Assembly: GCA_050305635.1 (NCBI GenBank)
Contig: JBNLFS010000065.1
Location: 55,801-119,800 of the forward strand
DNA length: 64,000 bases
Source of the DNA: Thiodiazotropha sp050305635
Lineage (GTDB): Bacteria; Pseudomonadota; Gammaproteobacteria; Chromatiales; Chromatiaceae
Direction of reading: 5' to 3'
A program made the position numbers and the translations under genes. Positions 29,842 through 38,662 of this stretch are shown one piece after another. Numbering within the stretch: position 1 is the first letter of the stretch; each line of letters opens with the position of its first letter. The notes beneath the pieces are model-generated. The model saw only the letters and a list, made by a program, of their open reading frames with translations. It had not been told where the DNA came from and ran no database searches.

Positions 29842-30993
29842 ATGATTCCCCCGCCCCTCGCCCTCTACGTGCATGTCCCCTGGTGCATCCGCAAGTGCCC
29901 CTACTGCGATTTCAACTCTCATGTGCGCCCTGAGGCACTCCCTGAAACCGCCTATATCGATGCCCTGCTCGCTGATCTGAGAGCCGATCTGCGGTGGGTT
30001 GAAGGTCGTTCCCTGAGCTCGGTCTTCATCGGGGGGGGGACGCCAAGTCTGCTATCGGCCGCGACCATCGGACGGCTGCTGCAGGGGGTGCGGGACGAGA
30101 TCGACTGTGAACCCGGACTCGAAGTAACCCTGGAGGCGAATCCCGGGGCGGTCGAGATCGGGGACTTGGCGGGTTATCTCCGCGCTGGCGTGAATCGCCT
30201 GTCCCTGGGTGTACAGAGTTTCCACGAGAATTCCCTGCGGATGCTGGGACGCATCCATAACGCCCGAGAGGCATCGAGTGCGCTGGGATTGGCCAGGCAG
30301 GCGGGTTTTTCGCGGATCAACCTCGATCTGATGTTCGGTTTGCCGGGTCAGGATCTGGCAATGGCCCGAGGTGACCTTCAAGCCGCGCTGGATCTGGAGG
30401 TGGAACACCTCTCCTACTACCAGCTTACCCTGGAACCCAACACGGCGTTTCACCATGCGCCGCCCCCCCTGCCCGATGAGGACCAAATCTGGGAGATTCA
30501 GGAGCAGGGCCACGATCTGCTGCGTCAGGCGGGGTACGGGCATTACGAGGTGTCTGCGTTCTCCCGGGTGGGCGCCGAGTGTCGCCACAACCTGAACTAT
30601 TGGCGTTTCGGAGATTACCTGGGCATCGGTGCCGGGGCTCATGCCAAACTCAGCCACGGGGATGGCCGGATCGAACGCTTGTGGAAGCTGCGCCACCCGG
30701 AGGCCTACCTGGGTGCCGCTGAGGATGCCCGCGTGCAGGGGTGCCGGGAACTGACCCCCACGGATCGGCTGCTGGAGTTCTTCATGAATGCTCTGCGCTT
30801 GACCCAGGGCGTCGAGCGGAACCTGTTCAGTGAGCGTACCGGGCTGGCGCAACAGGCATTGCAGGGTCCGGTTTCGGAGGCGATTTCGAAAGGGCTGCTG
30901 GCGTCCGATCCGGAGCGATTGTGTGCATCGCCCTTGGGGCAGCGCTTTCTCAATGATTTGCTTATGATTTTTGAGGTTAATGAGATTTCTTAA
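29842..30993 (+). CDS. hemW: Radical SAM haem chaperone HemW
   Basis: Radical SAM protein related to HemN but acting as a haem-insertion chaperone for respiratory proteins. The 383-aa product has the cluster motif C15-x3-C19-x2-C22 (CIRKCPYC) close to the N-terminus. The longer N-terminal arm and extra Cys of true HemN coproporphyrinogen dehydrogenase are missing. GGGTPSLL and SLGVQSFHENSLRMLGRIHN are strongly conserved HemW/HemN segments, and a HemW C-terminal winged domain covers about 300-380. The ATG at 29842 lies right after a repeat mosaic and has no strong ribosome-binding site. It is monocistronic. Confidence 0.92.
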   Translation: MIPPPLALYVHVPWCIRKCPYCDFNSHVRPEALPETAYIDALLADLRADLRWVEGRSLSSVFIGGGTPSLLSAATIGRLLQGVRDEIDCEPGLEVTLEANPGAVEIGDLAGYLRAGVNRLSLGVQSFHENSLRMLGRIHNAREASSALGLARQAGFSRINLDLMFGLPGQDLAMARGDLQAALDLEVEHLSYYQLTLEPNTAFHHAPPPLPDEDQIWEIQEQGHDLLRQAGYGHYEVSAFSRVGAECRHNLNYWRFGDYLGIGAGAHAKLSHGDGRIERLWKLRHPEAYLGAAEDARVQGCRELTPTDRLLEFFMNALRLTQGVERNLFSERTGLAQQALQGPVSEAISKGLLASDPERLCASPLGQRFLNDLLMIFEVNEIS

Positions 30994-31246
30994 AGTGCAT
31001 TTGACCTAGTGCGCCTAAGATATTAAATTTATGGAACTATCCTCACATCAGGATGGTTTGAAGTAGGAGTTGTTCAAACCTCTCGTCTAACCTGGATACG
31101 CGAGCTGTCAGGCAGGGAGCGACGTGCAGCACCGGTAACGGTCTGCGCACAGAATCAAAGGTCCTTGCAAAGCGTAAGTCTTTGATTGGATTCCAGTCAT
31201 TGTCGATCAGGGGAGTGCCGCCGGACCTGTGTTCCGGGGATGAACA

Positions 31247-33925
31247 ATGCCGCTGAAATCACGAGTCGCGCTGACCCTACTGTTGGCATTCCTATCACTG
31301 CTGATCTTACAGAGTTTTCTTGACGCGCGGCTGGTCCTTTGGCTCCTTCCGCAATCCGAGTCCTTGAAGAGCGCCTCCCCGGTATCCGGTACCCTCAACG
31401 AACTGTTGAGTCTGTGGCTCGAACAGGGTCTGTGGCGTAACACCCTGTTGTTCGGTCTGGGACTGGGCCTGATTCTGTGGGCTGTGTTCCGCTGGCTGGA
31501 CCGCCGTCTGCTGTCTCCCCTGAAACGCAGTCGTGACGCCCTGTTGACGGTGGCGGAGACGGAATTGTTCGAGTTGGATCTGGGGCAGTTGCGCAATACC
31601 CCGGAGTTTATTCACCGGGGGGTCACCCAACTGGCGCACGCGACCCTGCAGCGCGAGGCCGAGCTGGATCACCAGATGGCCCTGTTCACCGCCCTGTCGC
31701 AGACCGGGCTCACCATGCGGCATGTCAGTTCGCCGCAACTGTTGTTCGAACGGGTTTGTGAAATCGCGGTGAACTATGGGGGATTCAAGGCCGCCTGGGT
31801 CGGTGCCGTGGACGGAGATGGCCGGGTGGTACACCCGATCGCCAGTCATGGGATCGACGCCGGCCATCTCAAGGTCTGCAAGTTCGATCAGGATCTGACC
31901 GATCCCCATGCGGAAGGGCCCCTGGCCATCGCGGTGTTCGGCAAAAGTCCCTCGGTGGTCGAGGCCAGCGAATCAGAGGCCGGGAAAACCACCTGGCATC
32001 GCTTGGCGCATCTCAGCGGAGGCCGCTCCGCCGCCCTCTTTCCCATCGTTGTGAGACGCGAAGTGGTGGCCACACTCACCGTCTATGCGGAGCAGCCCGG
32101 GTATTTCACTCCGGTGATCCAGGAGCTGCTGGAGGGTATGGTCAGCAACCTCGCCTTTGCGATCGAAAGCATCGAACGCAATCAGGCGCACCAGATCGCC
32201 ATCCAGTCCCTGGAGGCTTCAACACGCCAGCTCAGCGAGGTGAACCAAAAGATGTCCCTGCTGCTGGAATCGACCGGTGAAGGTATTTTTGGCGTGGATG
32301 AGCATGACGCCTGCACCTTCGTCAACCAGGCCGCCGCCAACTTGCTGGGATACAGCCGCAGGGAACTGCTGGAGCAACCGATCCATCGACGGGTGCGGAT
32401 GCCCTCCACCGCGGGAGAATCCTTCAACCAGATGGTGCGCAGTCAGGGCGATGCGATCAGTGTTCGGGATGAGTCCTTCGTGCGTAAGAACGAGAGCCTG
32501 TTTCCGGTGGAATACTCCACCTACCCCATTCATCTCGAGGGTGTCTTCAAAGGATCGGTCACGGTGTTCCGGGATGTGACCTCGAGCCGCGCCATGATGC
32601 GGGAGATGCGTTTCCTGGCGACCCATGACTCCCTCACTCATCTGCTCAACCGGCATGCCTTCGACCAACGCCTGCGCAAGGCCTTCAATCTCAGCCGGGA
32701 GAAGCAGGCGCAGCATGTCCTGCTCTACATGGATCTGGATCAGTTCAAGCTGGTCAACGACACCTGCGGTCACATGGCCGGCGACATGATGTTGCGCCAG
32801 CTGGCGCATCGGTTACGGTTGGCGATCGGTAACGAAGATGTGCTGGCGCGACTCGGCGGCGACGAGTTCGGACTGCTGTTGGAAAATTGCGATCTGAACC
32901 GGGCCAACAAGCTGGCGAGCCAGATCTGCACAGCGGTGAAGGCGTATCGCTTCAACTGGGAGGGGCGCAATTATTCGACCGGTATGAGTATCGGCATTGT
33001 CGCGATCGGGCCGAAGACCGAGAGTCCCCACAGCGCCCTGAGCGCAGCGGATGCCGCCTGCTATGTCGCCAAGGATATGGGGCGCAACCGGGTCTATGTC
33101 TATCAGCCCTACGATGAGGAGATCAATCGGCAACAGGGCGAGATGCGCCTGGTGAACAAGATCGAGAGCGCCATCGAGCAGCAGCGTTTCACGCTGTTAC
33201 AGCAGCCCATCATGTCCCTGCGCAGCAACGCCATCGGTGACGAACACATCGAGGTATTGCTGCGCATGCGCGATGAACGGGGCAAGCAGATCATGCCCGG
33301 CGCCTTCATCCCGGCGGCCGAACGCTACAACATCATGGTCAACCTGGACCGGTGGGTGATCCGCAACACCTTTCAATGGCTGGCACAGAACCCGGCCCGC
33401 CTGGAAGAACTCGGGCTCTGCGCGATCAATCTCTCGGGCCAGTCCCTGAGCGATGCCACGTTGCATGAGTACATCCTGGAGCAATTAAGGGAATACCGTC
33501 TGCCCGCGGAGAAGATCTCGTTTGAGATTACCGAGACGGCCGTGGTCAGCCGACTCGATCAGGCCACTCGCTTCATCAGTCTGCTGAAGCGGCGCGGGTT
33601 CCGCTTCGCCCTGGACGATTTCGGCACCGGGATGTCGTCCTTTGCCTACCTGAAGCATCTTCCTGTGGATTATCTGAAAATCGATGGCAGTTTCGTGCGC
33701 AACATCCTGCATGATCGGGTGGATCGGGCGATGGTCGAATCGATTAACCAGATCGGCCACCTGATGGGGTTACAGACGATTGCGGAATATGTGGAGAATG
33801 ACCTGATCCTCGAGCAATTGATCGAGATCGGCGTCGACTATGTGCAGGGGTATGGTGTGGTGCGGCCTTCGCCGCTGACCCAGGTCGGAACCACGACCAG
33901 AAGCAGGCCAAGCCTGCTTCACTGA
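31247..33925 (+). CDS. Membrane GAF-PAS-GGDEF-EAL cyclic-di-GMP protein
   Basis: Likely bifunctional or biased c-di-GMP enzyme of 892 aa. Two membrane helices (about 7-32 and 60-82) enclose a short periplasmic loop. A GAF domain (about 150-310) and a PAS domain (about 335-455) follow, the sensory part. The GGDEF domain has an intact active loop at residues 537-541, so cyclase activity is possible. The EAL domain starts with EVL at 669 and keeps the metal-binding acidic residues FEITETAV and DDFGTG (D790-D791), so phosphodiesterase activity is also possible. It is monocistronic; type IV pilus genes at 50 kb could be a downstream target, which is only inference. Confidence 0.92.
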   Translation: MPLKSRVALTLLLAFLSLLILQSFLDARLVLWLLPQSESLKSASPVSGTLNELLSLWLEQGLWRNTLLFGLGLGLILWAVFRWLDRRLLSPLKRSRDALLTVAETELFELDLGQLRNTPEFIHRGVTQLAHATLQREAELDHQMALFTALSQTGLTMRHVSSPQLLFERVCEIAVNYGGFKAAWVGAVDGDGRVVHPIASHGIDAGHLKVCKFDQDLTDPHAEGPLAIAVFGKSPSVVEASESEAGKTTWHRLAHLSGGRSAALFPIVVRREVVATLTVYAEQPGYFTPVIQELLEGMVSNLAFAIESIERNQAHQIAIQSLEASTRQLSEVNQKMSLLLESTGEGIFGVDEHDACTFVNQAAANLLGYSRRELLEQPIHRRVRMPSTAGESFNQMVRSQGDAISVRDESFVRKNESLFPVEYSTYPIHLEGVFKGSVTVFRDVTSSRAMMREMRFLATHDSLTHLLNRHAFDQRLRKAFNLSREKQAQHVLLYMDLDQFKLVNDTCGHMAGDMMLRQLAHRLRLAIGNEDVLARLGGDEFGLLLENCDLNRANKLASQICTAVKAYRFNWEGRNYSTGMSIGIVAIGPKTESPHSALSAADAACYVAKDMGRNRVYVYQPYDEEINRQQGEMRLVNKIESAIEQQRFTLLQQPIMSLRSNAIGDEHIEVLLRMRDERGKQIMPGAFIPAAERYNIMVNLDRWVIRNTFQWLAQNPARLEELGLCAINLSGQSLSDATLHEYILEQLREYRLPAEKISFEITETAVVSRLDQATRFISLLKRRGFRFALDDFGTGMSSFAYLKHLPVDYLKIDGSFVRNILHDRVDRAMVESINQIGHLMGLQTIAEYVENDLILEQLIEIGVDYVQGYGVVRPSPLTQVGTTTRSRPSLLH
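33900..33920. terminator. Hairpin at the end of the GGDEF-EAL gene
   Basis: GAAGCAGGC and GCCTGCTTC pair perfectly around CAA. It lies inside the last codons of the GGDEF-EAL gene and 36 bp from the stop of the convergent H-NS-like gene, so it may act on the opposite strand. Confidence 0.4.
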
Positions 33926-33955
33926 GTCAGAGGGACGTTCCGCAGAAGGGTTCGA

Positions 33956-34411
33956 TCAGCTGATTCGGCACTGTTCCAGGAACGCTTCCAGGCCGATCTG
34001 CTCCGCGTACTCCTTGAGGGCTTTGGGTCTGGGGCCCTTCTCTTTCACCTCGTAGACCTGCTCCGGATTTTCAGGCAGCTTGGCATAGGTCCCGGCGGGT
34101 ATCTTCACCGTGAGGTTGGCTTTTCGCGCCCCGCGTTTTTTGCGGGTCACCTTTTTACGCACCTGCTTGGGCGCCACTTTCGATTTGGGCGCCTGCTGAG
34201 GCTTTTCCAGCTTGCTGACGATTCGACTGACCTTTTTCAGATTGTGCGCAATATAGGTTTCGAAACTGATGCCCTGGTCTTTGAGAATCTTGTCGATCGC
34301 CTCGCTGGCTTGATTCAGGGCCTGGGACTCCCGCTCCGCCTTCTTCTGCTCCTTTTCCAGACGCGCCAGTTTCGCCTTCAGGGTGTCAATCTCTTTTTTG
34401 ATGTTTGGCAT
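33956..34411 (-). CDS. H-NS-like nucleoid protein (tentative)
   Basis: This 151-aa basic protein is built like H-NS-family silencers. The N-terminal 40 residues form a strong coiled coil (IDTLKAKLARLEKEQKKAE) for dimerisation. A very basic linker follows (about 80-97, RKKVTRKKRGARK). The C-terminal segment includes KEKGPRPKALKEY, similar to the DNA-minor-groove loop (G-R-x-P) of H-NS relatives. The overall identity to classical H-NS is not obvious, so a different coiled-coil DNA-binding protein cannot be excluded. It is a single gene, convergent with the GGDEF-EAL gene. Confidence 0.55.
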   Translation of the reverse strand: MPNIKKEIDTLKAKLARLEKEQKKAERESQALNQASEAIDKILKDQGISFETYIAHNLKKVSRIVSKLEKPQQAPKSKVAPKQVRKKVTRKKRGARKANLTVKIPAGTYAKLPENPEQVYEVKEKGPRPKALKEYAEQIGLEAFLEQCRIS

Positions 34412-34919
34412 GAGGTTAAGCTCTTGTTTTTGCTCGGAAACGGTTTCGAGTCCGGTTGCTATTTGTTGTGATTGAACGGGTCATCAGGTCTCCCCGGATG
34501 ACCGCTACCTTCGGTATCCCTATGGGGACTGAGGGGCTGTCGGCTACCGAGGGGAAGCAGTCGGCCAGGCACGGAGGTGATGATCAGAGCATGGTCCGAG
34601 CATCGCAGTCCTTCGCAAAGATCCGGGTAAGTGCCTGGAATTTTAAGATTATTCAGGGTCTTTAAGCAAATCGCCCGTGAGGCATGCAGTGGGCGCCGGC
34701 TACGGTTGCAGACCTCAGTGGTGACGGGCTATTACGCAGATCGAGTGGTCTGGTCGACCTGTCGAAATACTGCCACTTCTGCATGTGATTGTGTATCTCA
34801 TTGTATTATTAGAAAATATTTGTCTATGTTGGGCGGCTGATGCTGAATTTGGGAATTTCTATCTGAGACAGTGTCTGGAGCATGTGTTAGGTTGAAGCAA
34901 GAGTGCGCGAGAGCTGTCC
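34412..34919. other. Intergenic region, no gene recognised
   Basis: This 508-bp gap separates the divergent H-NS-like and DUF3135 genes. It has AT-rich stretches near 34780-34830 that could hold promoters. Short open frames (34456-34665, 34631-34840) lack ribosome-binding sites and domains. Confidence 0.45.
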
Positions 34920-35273
34920 ATGAGCCATTTTGACTATGAAAATCCCGATTTCGATGACCTGTTGAGGCTTGCGCAGGACGATCCCGTGCGCTTTGAGGCG
35001 GTCCGGCAGAAGACGATCGCCACCTATATTGCGACGCTTCCCCACGACCGACAGGATCTGATGCGCCGTCTGCAATGGCGAATCGATCAGGAGCGCCGTA
35101 ACCGAACCCCACTGAGTGCCTGCATCCGTATCTCAAGCCTGATGTGGGAGAATCTGCTCGGCTCCCAGGGGTTGCTCGGATACATGCAGAGGATCAGTCT
35201 GGGCGGTCAGGGTGACAGTCCATCTGTTTCCAGCGACAGCAATGTCATCGAGTTCCCCCTGGGTTCATCCTGA
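34920..35273 (+). CDS. DUF3135 family protein
   Basis: This 117-aa cytoplasmic protein matches the DUF3135 pattern: an N-terminal FDDLLRLAQDDPVRFEAVRQ segment and a helical LPHDRQDLMRRLQWRIDQERRN motif. A RISSLMWENLLG helix follows and the tail is Ser-rich. The function is unknown; the family is common in gammaproteobacteria. The start ATG at 34920 follows GCGCGAGAGCTGTCC, a weak ribosome-binding site. It sits alone upstream of rpmE. Confidence 0.75.
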   Translation: MSHFDYENPDFDDLLRLAQDDPVRFEAVRQKTIATYIATLPHDRQDLMRRLQWRIDQERRNRTPLSACIRISSLMWENLLGSQGLLGYMQRISLGGQGDSPSVSSDSNVIEFPLGSS

Positions 35274-35459
35274 GCGCCATCACTTCGGAGCCGGGAATTT
35301 GCCCCAGGGCTTGCCTTGGCGGGCCACTTCGCTTATCATTCCGCGCCTTTCCGGCGCTATGCGCTGTGGGTTCAGAGCCCGGCGTGGTACGGATCGCCGC
35401 CGCAAGGCAGGCGAACGCAGCGCCCAGGCAATGGTAAACATCTCTCAAGTGAGTCAGTC

Positions 35460-35663
35460 ATGAAAGCGGACATCCATCCTCATTACGAGGAAATCAAATT
35501 CGTATGCAGTTGCGGCAATGAAATCGTGACGCGTTCCACCCTGGGTCAGGAAGAGGTCCACATCGAGGTGTGCTCCTCCTGTCATCCCTTCTACACCGGC
35601 AAACAGAAGATCGTGGATACCGCCGGTCGTGTGGATAAGTTCCGCAAGAAATACAGCCGCTGA
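35460..35663 (+). CDS. rpmE: 50S ribosomal protein L31 (zinc-binding form)
   Basis: Ribosomal large-subunit protein. The 67-aa product begins MKADIHPHYEEI and carries C16, C18, C38 and C41 (CSC...CSSC), the zinc-binding C+ form. The HPFYTGKQKIVDTAGRVDKFRKKY ending is diagnostic. The longer open frame from 35316 is not used. In many bacteria the C+ form is replaced by a C- paralogue under zinc limitation through Zur; no paralogue is present here. A rho-independent terminator follows at 35722-35750. Confidence 0.97.
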   Translation: MKADIHPHYEEIKFVCSCGNEIVTRSTLGQEEVHIEVCSSCHPFYTGKQKIVDTAGRVDKFRKKYSR

Positions 35664-35721
35664 TTCGTTATCCGGGCTGGGGGCCGATCGGCCGCACACC
35701 CGGTTACCTCAAGCCTATCGC

Positions 35722-35750
35722 AAAAGGGCCTCGCGTTGCGGGGCCCTTTT
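35722..35750 (+). terminator. Rho-independent terminator of rpmE
   Basis: AAAAGGGCC and GGCCCTTTT form a 9-bp stem around an 11-nt loop, followed by GTTTTG. It is a good intrinsic terminator for rpmE, yet it lies inside the longest open frame of the thermonuclease gene. Confidence 0.75.
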
Positions 35751-36489
35751 GTTTTGTGGGCTGCTGATTCCGGCGCCGCCGCTATTGTGGGCGTCTGACG
35801 GATGTCGTCCCTGCAATGAACCGCTACAGGGCGTCGAACGCATTGTCGATGGAGACACCCTGGTTCTGGAGAACGGGGAAAAGGTTCGCCTGATCGGCAT
35901 CAATACCCCCGAACTGGCCCATCAGGGCCATCCTGAAGAGCCGGGAGGGCGTGCCGCCCGGGATGCCCTGGAGCGCCTGGTGCGGGATAACGACGGACGA
36001 CTCAGGGTCTGTCCGGGGTCTGATCCGCGGGATCGTTACGGTCGCCTTTTGGCCCACCTGGCCGGTCGTCAGGGAGACGACATCGCCTACCGGCTGCTGC
36101 TTCAGGGACAGGGCCATGTCATCGCCATTCCTCCCAATCTCGGATCCCTCGACTGCCATCGTAGCGCCGAGTCGAAGGCCCGCAAGTCACGTCTTGGCGT
36201 CTGGGATCGTCCTGTGGTCGATGCTCAGGGGTTGAGCGGCAACGAAACCGGCTTCCAGCATCTGCGGGGGCGGGTGGAGCGGGTCGGTGAGAGCCGTCGT
36301 TCGATCTGGCTTAATCTGGTGGGCGGGCTGGCCCTGCGCATTGCCCGCAGGGACTGGAAATATTTCGCTATCGAGGATCCTCAGACACTGCAGGGTCGGG
36401 ATCTGGAGGTGCGTGGCTGGATCTCCCGGCAGAACCATGCCCAACAGATGCGTGTGCAGCATCCCAGCGCCATTCACTGGCTGGATTGA
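35749..36489 (+). CDS. Thermonuclease (SNase)-family secreted nuclease
   Basis: Calcium-dependent nuclease of the staphylococcal nuclease fold. The core is clear: VERIVDGDTLVLENGEKVRLIGINTPE, a later RDRYGRLLAHL catalytic segment, and a closing ESKARKSRLGVWD. An OB-like C-terminal extension (about 80 residues) follows. The start is uncertain. The only start codons in frame are GTG 35629, inside rpmE, and TTG 35749, just at the end of the rpmE terminator. The GTG version gives a better signal peptide (RKRASR followed by a hydrophobic run and WA-SDG); the TTG version lacks the basic region. I list the shorter form. Confidence 0.8.
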   Translation: MFCGLLIPAPPLLWASDGCRPCNEPLQGVERIVDGDTLVLENGEKVRLIGINTPELAHQGHPEEPGGRAARDALERLVRDNDGRLRVCPGSDPRDRYGRLLAHLAGRQGDDIAYRLLLQGQGHVIAIPPNLGSLDCHRSAESKARKSRLGVWDRPVVDAQGLSGNETGFQHLRGRVERVGESRRSIWLNLVGGLALRIARRDWKYFAIEDPQTLQGRDLEVRGWISRQNHAQQMRVQHPSAIHWLD

Positions 36490-36608
36490 TCGGGACTGTT
36501 TCAAGCGGTCAGACGGGGTACACTAGTGGGCCGCTCGGTCCTGTTCATTTGTGAGTTTCGAGTAAATGCTCGCCCGTTTCCCCATACCCGGTTATAGAAG
36601 GAGTTCCC

Positions 36609-37724
36609 ATGGCTAAGAACATCGGCATATTGACATCCGGAGGCGATAGTCCGGGTTTGAATGCCGCGATCCGGGGGGTTGGGAAGACTGCCCAGGGTGT
36701 CTATGACATGCAGGTCATCGGCATCCGGGACGGATTTCGTGGTCTGGTGGAAAACCGCACCATGCACCTCGACCGGGCCATGCTTTCCGGGATCCTCACC
36801 CAGGGCGGTACGGTGCTGGGTACCAGCCGTGACAAGCCTCACCGGATGTATTTCAACGGTAAGCGTCAGGATATGACCGATGTGATCGTGGAAAACTACC
36901 ACGCCCACCACCTGGATGCTCTGGTCTGTATCGGCGGCGGCGGTACTCAGAAAAACGCCCTGACCCTGATGGAGAAGGGGCTCAATGTGATTACTCTGCC
37001 CAAAACCATCGATAATGACGTCGCGCATACCGACACCACATTCGGTTTCGACACCGCGCTGGGCATTGCCACGGATGCCATCGACCGGCTGCACAGCACG
37101 GCCCACAGCCATCATCGCATCATTGTCGTGGAGATCATGGGGCATCGGGCGGGCTGGCTCGCCCTGGGATCCGGACTGGCTGGAGGCGCTGACGTGATCC
37201 TGTTGCCTGAGATTCCCTATGACATTGAAAAGGTAGCGGAAGCCATCCGCGGTCGCGCGGCTGGTGGCAAACCGTTCAGCATCGTCGCGGTTGCCGAGGG
37301 TGCCTTGCCGAAAGGGGATGCGGAGCGGGCCGCATCGCTGCGCGAGCAAAAACTTCGGGCGGTCGACAAGAAAGAGCGAAAGCAGCTGAAAGCGGAACTT
37401 GAATCATGCTATGAAAATCATACCGTGCATCTTTCCCGGCAGCTCGAGGAGCTGACCGGCCTGGAGTCCCGGGTGACCATTCTCGGCTATCTGCAGCGCG
37501 GCGGTATCCCCTCCGCCGCGGATCGCCTGCTGGCCACCCGGCTGGGCACGGCCTGCGCCGATCTGATCGCCGAAGAGCGCTATGGCGTGATGGTGGCTTC
37601 CCGGGGAGATCAGGCGGTACCCGTACCCCTGGTGGATGTGGCCGGGTACAAGAAACTGGTTCCGCCGGATCACCCCTGGGTGCTGAGCGGGAAGCGGGTC
37701 GGCACCTGCTTCGGCGACGGCTGA
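36609..37724 (+). CDS. pfp: Phosphofructokinase, PPi- or mixed-substrate type
   Basis: Phosphorylates fructose 6-phosphate (or works reversibly with PPi). The 371-aa protein has the N-terminal GILTSGGDSPGLNAAIRG loop and the catalytic TIDND (D135). Specificity residues are mixed. The position of E. coli D103-G104 reads G111-G112 (GGGGT), and the position of G124 is K132 (PKTIDND). Lys there is typical of PPi-dependent enzymes, while G112 is ATP-like, so this is the mixed-substrate group III pattern rather than clear PPi-PFK. AGAAGGAG precedes the ATG. In sulfur-oxidising and methylotrophic gammaproteobacteria a PPi-PFK can replace FBPase/SBPase in the Calvin cycle; that is possible here but unproven. 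Confidence 0.88.
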   Translation: MAKNIGILTSGGDSPGLNAAIRGVGKTAQGVYDMQVIGIRDGFRGLVENRTMHLDRAMLSGILTQGGTVLGTSRDKPHRMYFNGKRQDMTDVIVENYHAHHLDALVCIGGGGTQKNALTLMEKGLNVITLPKTIDNDVAHTDTTFGFDTALGIATDAIDRLHSTAHSHHRIIVVEIMGHRAGWLALGSGLAGGADVILLPEIPYDIEKVAEAIRGRAAGGKPFSIVAVAEGALPKGDAERAASLREQKLRAVDKKERKQLKAELESCYENHTVHLSRQLEELTGLESRVTILGYLQRGGIPSAADRLLATRLGTACADLIAEERYGVMVASRGDQAVPVPLVDVAGYKKLVPPDHPWVLSGKRVGTCFGDG

Positions 37725-37756
37725 TCCGGTATCCAGGCTCTGCAGCAGTACAAGTC

Positions 37757-38497
37757 CTAGAACGGGAGGAAGTTACGCATTCCGTTCATCACCGGGCTGA
37801 CGGTGTGTGACATGTTGCCCACATCCTGCGTCATCACTCCCACATTGCGGTTGAGGTGGTTCATGTTGCCGTTCATGCCCTGAACCTGGTTGGTCATGGT
37901 CTGCATATTGCCGTTCATCTGCTGCATCTGATCGGTCATCTGCGTCACGCCCCCCGACATCACGCGGGTGTCCTGCCCGATCGAGGCAATGGTGTCCTGG
38001 ATGCGATGCATATCCGCGGACATGTAGGTCATGGAGCGTTCCATCACATGCACCACGTAGAACAGGTAGATCAGCGCGGCCACCGCGATGAGGGTGCCGG
38101 GCAGGGAGAACAGTTTGATTCTCTGGATCTTGTACTGCTGCTCCCGTTCGATCGCTTCGAGGCGTTCATGCAGCAGCCTTTCCCGCTCCTCCGCCTCCGC
38201 ATGGGTTTGCTGAAACGCCTGGGTGAGGCGATCGCTGAACTCCTCGATGATCTTCTCCTGATGATCCTCCCGGGTTTTGTTGTCCTTATGGATCTTGTCG
38301 AAGACCGATTGCAGACCCTGCATCAGCCCGGGCAGCACACCGCTGTCCGAGGAGGTTTTTGGCTGCGCTTTGTTTGGCGCTACCGGGTCTACGGCGGCGG
38401 TTTGCGGGGCGTTTGCCGGTTTGCGGGTTGTGCTTTCGGCTGTCGCGGATTTGGCTTTGGACTTGACGGTTTTCTTTTTCGCGGGAGGGTTGCTCAT
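37757..38497 (-). CDS. Single-pass coiled-coil membrane protein with Met/Asn/Gln-rich repeats
   Basis: No family is recognised for this 246-aa protein. It has a disordered Lys/Ala/Pro-rich N-terminus (1-50) and a charged coiled coil (about 58-125, KIIEEFSDRLTQAFQQ...). One membrane helix follows (about 133-150), then a periplasmic C-terminal part (about 155-246). The C-terminal part is dominated by heptad-like repeats such as MTDQMQQMNGNM and MTNQVQGMNGNM. It begins with MSNPPAKKK and has no cleavable signal. The layout suggests an envelope-spanning structural or signalling protein. It is convergent with the phosphofructokinase gene (32-bp gap). Confidence 0.65.
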   Translation of the reverse strand: MSNPPAKKKTVKSKAKSATAESTTRKPANAPQTAAVDPVAPNKAQPKTSSDSGVLPGLMQGLQSVFDKIHKDNKTREDHQEKIIEEFSDRLTQAFQQTHAEAEERERLLHERLEAIEREQQYKIQRIKLFSLPGTLIAVAALIYLFYVVHVMERSMTYMSADMHRIQDTIASIGQDTRVMSGGVTQMTDQMQQMNGNMQTMTNQVQGMNGNMNHLNRNVGVMTQDVGNMSHTVSPVMNGMRNFLPF

Positions 38498-38662
38498 GAT
38501 CCTGGCTCGCTGATCAGACCTGTTTAGACGGATTAGTTTATTAGAGAGTGCTTAATTATGCCGGGAAAGGGGTCACGCTTTCCAGATAAACCCTCCGTTT
38601 TATTCGCAATCAATTCTGCTATAGATAATCAGACCCATAACAAAACAAACGAGGTGGATGGC

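Noticed and set aside
35316..35459. N-terminal extension of ribosomal protein L31
   Set aside because: L31 begins at the MKADIHP motif; the extension is Arg/Gly-rich and unlike any L31.
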